Source: Streptomyces sp. NBC_00576 (GTDB lineage: Bacteria > Actinomycetota > Actinomycetes > Streptomycetales > Streptomycetaceae). From it: a stretch of DNA of 64,000 bases. Below the pieces are notes generated by a model, which saw only the letters and a list, made by a program, of their open reading frames with translations, searched no databases and had not been told where the DNA came from. The DNA lies in assembly GCF_036345175.1 (NCBI RefSeq), contig NZ_CP107780.1, positions 5,766,001 through 5,830,000 of the forward strand. The letters are read 5' to 3'. Each line of letters begins with the position of its first letter. Within the stretch, counting starts at the first letter, position 1. Shown piece by piece: positions 1-6,474 of the stretch. Made by a program: the position numbers and the translations under genes.

Positions 1-142
1 TGCTGAGGTGAGGGTTTGCGTATCTGTGACCAACTTATCGCCACTGTGTGGCATGCCCCGTCATGCCGTCAGTAGGCAGGGAGAGACGGTATGAGTGCTC
101 TACATGGAGGCCGTCCCGGCGCGGATGGTGAGTACGTCGTGC

Positions 143-224
143 TCTCAGCTTGGGAAGCTCGGGTTCTTGGGCGGCAGTTGGTGCACTGACCTGCGGCGGA
201 GTAGGGCCGGAGTGTGGTCGCACC
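143..224 (-). repeat. Decayed tRNA-Gly-like end plus 80-bp repeat (copy A)
   Basis: Positions 143-159 equal positions 20105-20121 exactly; on the minus strand they spell the anticodon arm of a tRNA-Gly(CCC) (CTTCCCAAG loop). The T-arm that should follow is not recognisable. The stretch to 224 aligns with 6202-6280 (shared GGCGGCAGT, CTGACCTGCGGCG, TCGCACC) at roughly 70 percent by eye. I read it as an old integration-site end. No gene is supported between 1 and 578. Confidence 0.5.
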
Positions 225-246
225 CGTGGCGAGTCCCCGCTGTTCC

Positions 247-284
247 CCGTGGTTCCCCGCACGATCTGGCACGATCCTGGCACG
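247..284 (+). repeat. Recurrent recombination-type motif, copy 1
   Basis: CCGTGG at 247, TGGCACG at 267 and TGGCACG at 278. The same three blocks with the same spacing (20 and 11 nt between block starts) occur at 6007, 14737 and 20208. The distance from the tRNA-Gly-like core (143) to CCGTGG is 104 nt here and 103 nt at the 20.1-kb copy. Direct repeats one helical turn apart resemble arm-type sites of tyrosine integrases; that role is inferred. Confidence 0.6.
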
Positions 285-578
285 GCCTCTTCGTCCCGAA
301 TTCTCGGTTGGGGGCATTGAGGTCTGGTGGGCTGCTCAGTCGACCGTCGAGTGCCGTTGACGGTTGGCTGCAGTCATGGTGCTTGGCTGCACTTCGCTGC
401 CGTACCACGAGTACTCCTGGCAATTCCCTTTGCGGCAGCGCTGAGGTGACCCAAATGAGTGCTCTGTGGCATGCGCTGTTACAGCGATCCATTGCGGTGG
501 AACTGATTTGACGGCGACGGTGAAGCGTCGCCTGGTCGAGCAGATGCATGCACCCGAGCGTAACCTCTGGAGGGCGAG

Positions 579-881
579 ATGACGTCAGTTACTCTTCAGG
601 ACTCTGAAGAGCTATTCGTAAGTCCTGGAGAGCCCCGGGCATTCGGTTTCCCCGTTCCGCAAGGGGTGCGAGGGTTTCCACTTTTCTCGCAGGCATTCCC
701 GAGCAAGCCCCGCGGAGGAAAGCAGTCCCTTTGGACGGTCTCTCACGGAATTGAAACAGGTGGTACCACGGGAGGCGAATTTCCCGGTCACCGGTTCATC
801 GGGCACTGGGTGACGGTTCAAGTGGCTGATCCTCAGATCATGACGCCCTTCACGATCACGACGATGGTCATTACCCCCTGA
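579..881 (+). CDS. Small hypothetical protein, first of a pair
   Basis: A 100-residue ORF preceded by GGAGGGCGAG six bases before the ATG, a good ribosome-binding site. I do not recognise the family. It has no clear signal peptide or membrane segment and is rich in Gly, Pro and Phe, with a hydrophobic C terminus (FTITTMVITP). Only 13 bases separate it from the next small gene, which also has its own binding site, so the two are probably co-transcribed. Base composition is lower in G+C than typical Streptomyces genes, in keeping with the accessory setting. It could be chance, but the two adjacent binding sites argue for real genes. Confidence 0.5.
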   Translation: MTSVTLQDSEELFVSPGEPRAFGFPVPQGVRGFPLFSQAFPSKPRGGKQSLWTVSHGIETGGTTGGEFPGHRFIGHWVTVQVADPQIMTPFTITTMVITP

Positions 882-894
882 CTGGAGCGATAAA

Positions 895-1110
895 ATGACG
901 AAAATGAAGGTTGTCGCCGATAAGTACGGCAACATTAAGGCTGCCGCGAGGATCAACCCGGCAAACGAATATTCGCCAGTCGAAATTGAAGTCAAGAGTG
1001 GCGAGTCTCTACATGAGGTTGATGTGCCAGAGGAGGTGAAGTCTGGAGGACTCGCCATCCTTGCCGACTTTAAGCTGTCCCTCGACAGTGAAGCGAAGTT
1101 GGTGAAGTAG
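895..1110 (+). CDS. Small hypothetical protein, second of a pair
   Basis: A 71-residue ORF (begins MTKMKVVADKYG), preceded by CTGGAGCG as ribosome-binding site and 13 bases after the previous stop. The composition is unlike the surrounding proteins: Lys, Glu and Val rich, acidic in the middle, with alternating hydrophobic residues that suggest a small beta-rich domain. No family is recognised. Together with its neighbour it forms a two-gene unit just upstream of a tRNA-like relic and terminator, a common position for integrative-element cargo. A toxin-antitoxin or RiPP-type pair is possible, but nothing in the sequence shows this. Confidence 0.55.
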   Translation: MTKMKVVADKYGNIKAAARINPANEYSPVEIEVKSGESLHEVDVPEEVKSGGLAILADFKLSLDSEAKLVK

Positions 1111-1240
1111 ATCGTAAAGCTGACAGGAGGCTGCACTGTATCTTCCCGCAGACCCCCTTCAAATAGCCCCCAAAGATCCGACGACTCTGGCCATGGCCGC
1201 GAGTGCTCGATTCAACCGTACTATGGTGGAAGTCGGAATT

Positions 1241-1313
1241 CGGTGTAGTCTCAATGGGCGAGTCGACCCGGGCAGCGATATCACCGCGAGTTCGAATCTC
1301 GCCACCTTCGCAG
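1241..1313 (+). pseudogene. Degenerate tRNA-like sequence
   Basis: The 3' part has a perfect T-arm (GCGAG, loop TTCGAAT, CTCGC) followed by CACC, which pairs with GGTG at 1242-1245. A D-arm-like block (CTCAATGGGCGAG) is present, but the anticodon stem cannot be formed in the 21 nt available. I read it as a decayed tRNA or att relic. A strong hairpin follows directly, as after functional tRNA genes. Confidence 0.45.
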
Positions 1314-1316
1314 ATG

Positions 1317-1353
1317 AACGGCCCCTAGCTAGGTAAATCGGTCGGGGGCCGTT
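1317..1353 (+). terminator. Rho-independent-type hairpin
   Basis: AACGGCCCC at 1317-1325 pairs with GGGGCCGTT at 1345-1353, a 9-bp perfect stem without a long T tract, as is usual in Streptomyces. It sits 4 nt after the tRNA-like relic. Confidence 0.7.
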
Positions 1354-1377
1354 CTCCTCTGCACTGTCCGTCAACCC

Positions 1378-1430
1378 CCGTGGTTCCCCGCCAGTTCCCG
1401 GTATTCGGGCACGGTAAGGGCGCTGGCACC
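1378..1430 (+). repeat. Variant of the recurrent recombination motif
   Basis: CCGTGG at 1378, GGGCACG at 1407 and TGGCACC at 1424: the same blocks as the other copies but with longer spacing (29 and 17 nt). The flank TGGTTCCCCGC also matches copy 1. It lies just after a tRNA-like relic, as the other copies do. Probably a diverged copy. Confidence 0.35.
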
Positions 1431-1572
1431 TTCTGATCCGTAGCTCTATGTGGATCGGTCAGTGAGGGTCAGACCGGTCGTTGAGGAGCCATGGGCGGAT
1501 CCTGTTAGACGGGGTTGGTTGCTGTGGTTGCGGTACTTCTCTGCTGTACGCGACTTGAGGTGCGCCAGGCGG

Positions 1573-2163
1573 TCAGGGGCGGCGCCATGCTTCGAAGAAT
1601 CGCTCACGGTCCTGTGCCGTTTCGAACTCCCGCCGGCTGGCCAGCGCGACGCGCCATGCGCTCATCTCTGCGTCCCGTAGCCACAGCTCGCCCCCGTAGC
1701 GACCACTAACGCCAATGGTGCCGTTGTCGAGGACTGAGCCGATGGCTTCTGCCACAGCCGTGCGCTGAGCTGGCGTCAGCTCCTCCAGGAAGCTCAGGAC
1801 GCGGGAGGCGATGCCGCCCTCGTTGCCGTCATGGATACGGTCGAAGAAGGGCCCGCCCATGTTGGCAGGGTGGATGTTCCAGGCTGCGCTGCCTACGGTG
1901 TAGCGGATGCGCTCCCAGAAGTCCTTCCCTTCTGTGGTTCCCGGCAACGGAAGCGCCGCGAACAGGTCGATCAAGTGACCGTTGGCAGCTTGGCTGTACG
2001 CGGTGTCACAGGTTGCAGCAGCAGCGATTTTGGCAACGTGGCTGACAGTGAGGCCGCTATCTTCGGGCCAGTCGAGCGGGACGTTGAGCTTCTGGGTGAG
2101 GTGCTGTTCTAGCTCGTCGTACTCATCAGGCTGTTCGCTGCCGATACGCCGGTTCACGATCAC
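1573..2163 (-). CDS. Hypothetical protein
   Basis: A protein of about 196 residues, not recognised. I chose GTG 2163 because AGGGGG lies 5 nt upstream; an in-frame ATG at 2274 would add 37 low-complexity residues with a weak binding site. It is a soluble mixed alpha/beta sequence with a Trp/Phe-rich centre (WERIRYTVGSAAWNIHP) and an acidic N terminus; no catalytic motif or membrane segment was seen. It is transcribed in the same direction as the NB-ARC/TPR gene, 282 nt downstream of that gene's stop, so it may be carried by the same module. No function is claimed. Confidence 0.6.
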   Translation of the reverse strand: MIVNRRIGSEQPDEYDELEQHLTQKLNVPLDWPEDSGLTVSHVAKIAAAATCDTAYSQAANGHLIDLFAALPLPGTTEGKDFWERIRYTVGSAAWNIHPANMGGPFFDRIHDGNEGGIASRVLSFLEELTPAQRTAVAEAIGSVLDNGTIGVSGRYGGELWLRDAEMSAWRVALASRREFETAQDRERFFEAWRRP

Positions 2164-2444
2164 GCTGTCCCCCTGGGGCTGCGGTCCGATACTCGGACCT
2201 GCCAGCATGCCAGCACCAGAAGCCTCGGTGTGAGTGGGTTTTGGACGAGCTGGGTCCCCATCGCGAGCACTCATGCCTCGACCGAGCGACTGCTTCGTCC
2301 CGAAGCAACTTGGGCTTCACCCGTGCCTCGGGATGGGGCGCCTCTCACCTGGGTGGATCGTCCGCAGGCGTCCGCGCTTGTTCGCGGGTGTGCGTCGGCG
2401 TTGTCAAGCAGTTACGTAGACACTCAGGAGGGCCACGGTTCACC

Positions 2445-5273
2445 TCAGCCGGTTGCGTGAGGGCGCTGGCGATCGGGTTTGCCCGTAGGCGATACCGTGC
2501 TTCCTTGCTGTCTTGCCTGGGTCGCGTGGCGTGCGTGGGCGAGGTTGCTGCGGCTGGTCAAAGTGTCGGGGTGGGTGTCGCCCAACGCCTGTTCACTTTG
2601 AGCAACGGTGAGCTCATACAAAACGATTGCCCGGTACAGTTGGCCAGCCTTGAAGTAGGCGCCGGCCAGGTTGTTGCGCGTAGTCAGTGTGTGCGGGTGG
2701 GTCTCCCCGAGGACTTGCTCGCGTTGAACGAGGGCGGCCTCAAACAGAGGGATGGCCCGCTCCAAGTCTCCCGCTGACTCATAAGCGCTCGCGAGGTTGC
2801 TACGGCTGAGCAGGGTATAGGGATGCATGTTGCCCAAGACCTGCTCGCTTTGGGCAACGACTGTCTCAAACAGCGGGATGGCTCGGGCTAGGTCGCCGCT
2901 ATCAAAGTGTGCGCTGGCGAGGTTGTTGCGGCTGATCAGGGTGTCGGGGTGAGTATCTCCCAGGACTTCCACGCGTTGAGCAAGTGTCGCCTCGTACAAA
3001 GGCAGGGCCCGCTCCAAGTCCCCCGATGCATCGTAAGCGGTGGCGAGATTATTGCGGCCGTTTAGGGTGTCGGGATGGGTTTCTCCCAAGACTTGTTCCC
3101 ATTGGGCGATGACGCTCTCCAGGAGGGGGATGGACCGATCGAAATCCCCTGTCTCTTTGTAAGCGAAGGCGAGGTTGTTGCGGCTGATCAGGGTGTCAGG
3201 GTGAGTATCTCCCAGGACTTGTACGCGTTGAGCCAGGGTGGTCTCAAACAACGGGATGGCCCGCGCAAAATGTCCCGACCCTTGATATACGTGGGCGAGA
3301 TTGTTCCGGCTTTGCAAGGTGTGAGGGTGAGTGGCACCCAGAATGCGCTCACGATCTGTCAAAGTAACCTCGTAGAGGGATGTGGCACGTTTCAGGTCCC
3401 CACTCGCCTCGTACGCATGCGCAAGGTTGTTGCGACTGTAGAGCGTCTGGGGGTGCGCATGACCAAGAATCTTCTCGTGCTTAGCCACCGAATCCTCGAA
3501 CAAAGGGAGGGCCCGCCCTAGATCTCCTACTGCCTCGTAAGCGTAGGCTAGATTGTTTTGGCTGGCCAGAGTAGAGGAGTGTTCGTCGCCTAGTGCTTCT
3601 TTTCGCTGAGATAAGGTGATCTCAAACAAAGCAATAGCCCGCTCCCATTCTCCCACTGCAGAGTAGGCGTAGGCGAGGCTATTGCGATTGGCTAGGGTCG
3701 AGGGGTGAGTTTCCCCCAGGACCTGCTCTCGTTGAGTAAGAGTTTTTTCATTCAGGCTGATCGCGCGGCGCAGATGCCCAGCCACGTGATAGGCATAGGC
3801 AAGATTTCCACGACTGGCCAGGGTGTAGGGGTCGCTGTCGCCTAGAACCTCTTCACATCGGGCAAGCATGGCCTCATGAAGAGGGATGGCGCGTGCGTCC
3901 TGACACTGCTCATGTAGATGAGTGATGACAGGTTGGTAGAACTTGGAAGGTTGCTTGGAAGCGTAGCCAGCAGGAGTGCTGGAAGCGAGAGCAATCACGT
4001 GCTCGATTAGCTGCTCCCACTGCTCCAAAGGCGCCGCCTCGTCGGCACCATCTGGGTACAGGAGGCGGCCTACTACATGTTCGGCCTCACGTCTCCCATG
4101 CGGCGGGCTATCCTGCGATCCGGATTTACGCAATACGGTTTGTACCAGGCGGTGGATGCTGAGGGCCTGGCGGTCGGCGCTGTGGGAGATCATGTTGTAC
4201 GCGTGTAGAGCGCCCAAGGCCTCGCCGAGTGTGCGCGGATCGGGGCAGAGGGGGGCGAGCAGGCTGCGGGGGATGTCGTCGGGTGCCAGCCAGGCCATAG
4301 CGCTGAGGAGGGTGATGGCCTGCGGATTGCGTTGTTCGATGGCGGCCAGAGTGTGGTGCCAGACGCGGGCGATGGTGCGTTCGGGATCGATCCCTCCCAC
4401 AGCCGTGTCCATTACGTCGCTCAGCATCTCCCGGTAGTCGGCCAGTGAGGTGCCGGTCTCGAAGAGATAGGCGCCAGCTTGTTCGAGTGCCAGGGGAAGG
4501 TGGCCGAGATCGGCTGCAAGGGCCGCGGCGTCCTGGCGCTGTGTAGGCGTGGGACCGTGACTTTCTCCCAAAGCGAGGGTGCACAGCAGTGCGATGGCTG
4601 CCTCGGGGGCGAGCAGGCCCAGGGCCATGGTGGGAGCGATGGCGTGCCATCCGGTCGCGGTGCGGCTGGTGGCCAGGTGATGCCCGTCCGGGAGGGCGCC
4701 AAGGTAATGGCGCAGATCGTCTGGGCGATCGACATTATCGAAGACGAGCAGCCAGCCAGGATGCCATTGCAGCCAAAGGATCGCCCACGCTGCACGCTCA
4801 TGTACGCCTGTGGTGGCGGCCCACTGCGGGCACAGTCGTGTGGTGAGGCTGGCGAGGCTGGTGATGATCTGCTCGGTGCTCGCGGCGTTGATCCACCACA
4901 CCAGCGTGTACGTGCGCCGGTGAGCATGGGCGTAATGCAGGGCGAGGGTGCTCTTGCCGATACCGCCCAGCCCGTGGATGGCCCGCGTACCGGGCACCTG
5001 GATGACGGCAGCCTCGCCCTCGGCTGCCAGGAGGCGGCGCAGCTCGGTGAGTTCGCTCTCTCGTCCGACGAACACGCCGGATGCCGAATTGGGGAGGTTC
5101 CCGGACCCCGGTGGCGCTTCCGTCCCCTTAGCCCAGCCCACGGCCTCGGCTGGCAGCATCACCACCTGGGTACCGTCGCCGGTGATTGCCACACCTACAT
5201 CGCCACCCACCGCCATGGACCGCAGCCCAATTGCCTGCGGACCGCCTCCCTGGGGCATCGCGCTGTCCGTCAT
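2445..5273 (-). CDS. NB-ARC NTPase with C-terminal TPR array (NLR-like STAND protein)
   Basis: 942 residues. A short N-terminal segment (about 15-40) carries the IGLRSMAVGG...ITGDG motif shared with the upstream partner. The NB-ARC domain follows: Walker A GLGGIGKST at 101-109, Walker B WLLVFDNVD at 174-182, and a GHLPLAL motif at 257-263. From about residue 460 there are ten 42-residue TPR units of the kinesin-light-chain type (RNNLA...G....A..L.E......E.VLG.THP.T) and a partial eleventh. Such proteins are signal-sensing oligomerising ATPases, and several bacterial relatives act in phage defence or signalling. No effector domain is fused, so output may lie in the partner. The TPR units are similar at DNA level and may vary in number between strains. 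Confidence 0.9.
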   Translation of the reverse strand: MTDSAMPQGGGPQAIGLRSMAVGGDVGVAITGDGTQVVMLPAEAVGWAKGTEAPPGSGNLPNSASGVFVGRESELTELRRLLAAEGEAAVIQVPGTRAIHGLGGIGKSTLALHYAHAHRRTYTLVWWINAASTEQIITSLASLTTRLCPQWAATTGVHERAAWAILWLQWHPGWLLVFDNVDRPDDLRHYLGALPDGHHLATSRTATGWHAIAPTMALGLLAPEAAIALLCTLALGESHGPTPTQRQDAAALAADLGHLPLALEQAGAYLFETGTSLADYREMLSDVMDTAVGGIDPERTIARVWHHTLAAIEQRNPQAITLLSAMAWLAPDDIPRSLLAPLCPDPRTLGEALGALHAYNMISHSADRQALSIHRLVQTVLRKSGSQDSPPHGRREAEHVVGRLLYPDGADEAAPLEQWEQLIEHVIALASSTPAGYASKQPSKFYQPVITHLHEQCQDARAIPLHEAMLARCEEVLGDSDPYTLASRGNLAYAYHVAGHLRRAISLNEKTLTQREQVLGETHPSTLANRNSLAYAYSAVGEWERAIALFEITLSQRKEALGDEHSSTLASQNNLAYAYEAVGDLGRALPLFEDSVAKHEKILGHAHPQTLYSRNNLAHAYEASGDLKRATSLYEVTLTDRERILGATHPHTLQSRNNLAHVYQGSGHFARAIPLFETTLAQRVQVLGDTHPDTLISRNNLAFAYKETGDFDRSIPLLESVIAQWEQVLGETHPDTLNGRNNLATAYDASGDLERALPLYEATLAQRVEVLGDTHPDTLISRNNLASAHFDSGDLARAIPLFETVVAQSEQVLGNMHPYTLLSRSNLASAYESAGDLERAIPLFEAALVQREQVLGETHPHTLTTRNNLAGAYFKAGQLYRAIVLYELTVAQSEQALGDTHPDTLTSRSNLAHARHATQARQQGSTVSPTGKPDRQRPHATG

Positions 5274-5701
5274 AGGTTGACCCTTGTGTTGTCCCCGGTG
5301 ACGGCCGTCCCGATCGTCTTGGCGGCGATGGACCGCTCACCCGACGCCGTCACATGTACCGTCTCACCAGCTGCAGGCAGTATGCGGGCCAGCTCCGCCA
5401 GCAGCTCGGCATCGTCACGCAGAGCACGCTTGATGTGCTGACGCAGAGCCGCCGCCATGTCCTCATCGTCCGGTGCTTCGGCCGCCTCTTGGACGGCGAC
5501 CTCCAGTTCCGCCCGGCCCTGGTCGTCACGCCGGCGCCATACTGCCTGCAAAATCCGCCGACCCAGGTTTGCTGTGGCGTCCGCGGCTGCACTTTCCATC
5601 CGGGTGAACACAGCCACGCCGTACGCGCCGACAGCGGTGGTCAGATACGGCCCCGCCTGCTCTACCAACTGCACGATGTCCGCACTCACTTGATCCCCCA
5701 A
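5270..5701 (-). CDS. Small partner protein of the NB-ARC/TPR gene
   Basis: 143 residues, overlapping the NB-ARC/TPR start by 4 bases, so the two are translationally coupled. The N terminus has a hydrophobic stretch (about 15-32, YLTTAVGAYGVAVF) that could be a membrane segment. The middle is a charged helix rich in Glu and Ala. The C terminus ends SGERSIAAKTIG..VTGDN. Proteins ending in a SGERSIAA...TGD motif are familiar to me beside Streptomyces NB-ARC/TPR genes, and the same motif recurs at the N terminus of the partner here, suggesting a homotypic contact. Function unproven; it could be the membrane-acting output or an adaptor. Confidence 0.7.
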   Translation of the reverse strand: MGDQVSADIVQLVEQAGPYLTTAVGAYGVAVFTRMESAAADATANLGRRILQAVWRRRDDQGRAELEVAVQEAAEAPDDEDMAAALRQHIKRALRDDAELLAELARILPAAGETVHVTASGERSIAAKTIGTAVTGDNTRVNL

Positions 5702-5883
5702 TCATACGGTTGCGAAAGGAACTAGCGTAGAAAACAGCTGGCACCCGTAAGACCAAAACGCGCAAACCATCTACAGCAGGTCCAGCACACCCCATCCGAG
5801 ACATGCCGATACCCAGCGGTCGGCACCGTCTCCATCAGATCGAGCATGGGACGTCGGCGTGCTGGGGGGAGGGCGCTACTACG

Positions 5884-5963
5884 GCGGGAAGGGTTCGAAC
5901 CTGCGACACCCGCTCTAGGAGAGAGGCTGAGGGATCGCGCCGCTGAGCTGGGGCTTCGATACC
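5884..5963 (-). pseudogene. Decayed tRNA-Arg(CCT)-like sequence
   Basis: On the minus strand the segment contains CTCTCCTAG (CCT in an anticodon-like loop), GGGTGTCGCAGG, TTCGAAC and a 3' tail, and further 5' CAGCTCAGCGG, resembling a D-arm. This order matches actinobacterial tRNA-Arg(CCT). The acceptor halves do not pair and the anticodon stem is broken, so it is a relic or att end rather than a functional tRNA. The recombination motif at 6007 follows within 50 bp. Confidence 0.45.
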
Positions 5964-6006
5964 TGGTCAGGCTGCCGAGAACTCGGCCGCGAGACACCCT
6001 CGTTGA

Positions 6007-6044
6007 CCGTGGCTGAACCTTGAATCTGGCACGGCAGTGGCACG
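6007..6044 (+). repeat. Recurrent recombination-type motif, copy 2
   Basis: CCGTGG at 6007, TGGCACG at 6027 and TGGCACG at 6038, with the same order and spacing as copy 1. It lies between the NLR-like cassette and the ATPase cassette. The stretch 5702-6474 holds no credible gene, only this motif and the two repeat or tRNA relics. Confidence 0.6.
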
Positions 6045-6201
6045 AACCTCAGCCGACGACAGTCAGCCACGACGGTGGGTACGTCGACCGACCACGCACG
6101 CGTGTGCCTCGCTGCACCCCCACCAGCCTCAGCCACGCTACCGGGGTTTGTCGTCGATCAGAGCTAGCGGCCATGGCCACCCCGTGACGACGGCCGCAGC
6201 C

Positions 6202-6280
6202 CTCAGCTTGGGATGCTTTGGTTTCGTGGCGGCAGTCGCCGCGCTGACCTGCGGCGTAGTGGTGTTCGACCCCTCGCACC
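6202..6280 (-). repeat. 80-bp repeat, copy B
   Basis: Aligns with 143-224: CTCAGCTTGGGA, then GGCGGCAGT, CTGACCTGCGGCG and TCGCACC in the same order. It is the more diverged copy. With copy A it brackets the 6-kb NLR-like cassette in direct orientation, as decayed att sites would. Confidence 0.5.
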
Positions 6281-6474
6281 TTCGAGGCCAACAACCTGGC
6301 GCGCGGCAACGCTGTTCCGCTCCTCGTACGAGTCCTCGACGAGCGAGGGAGCCGCACTCAATGTAATCTGGACGTGCGAAGACGCGAGGGGAATCCAAGC
6401 GAACTGCGAGTGTCCGAACCGCAGCATCTCCCCTGAGCCGCGCTCCTTGGAACCATGTCTTGAGGGTGATTGAC

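Noticed and set aside
143..224. Functional tRNA genes at 143, 1241 or 5884
   Set aside because: Acceptor or anticodon stems cannot be formed; only parts of the tRNA are recognisable.
95..549. Open frames of 130-140 codons on both strands at the left end
   Set aside because: They overlap each other and the repeat or tRNA relics, lack ribosome-binding sites and have odd composition; they are by-products of high G+C.
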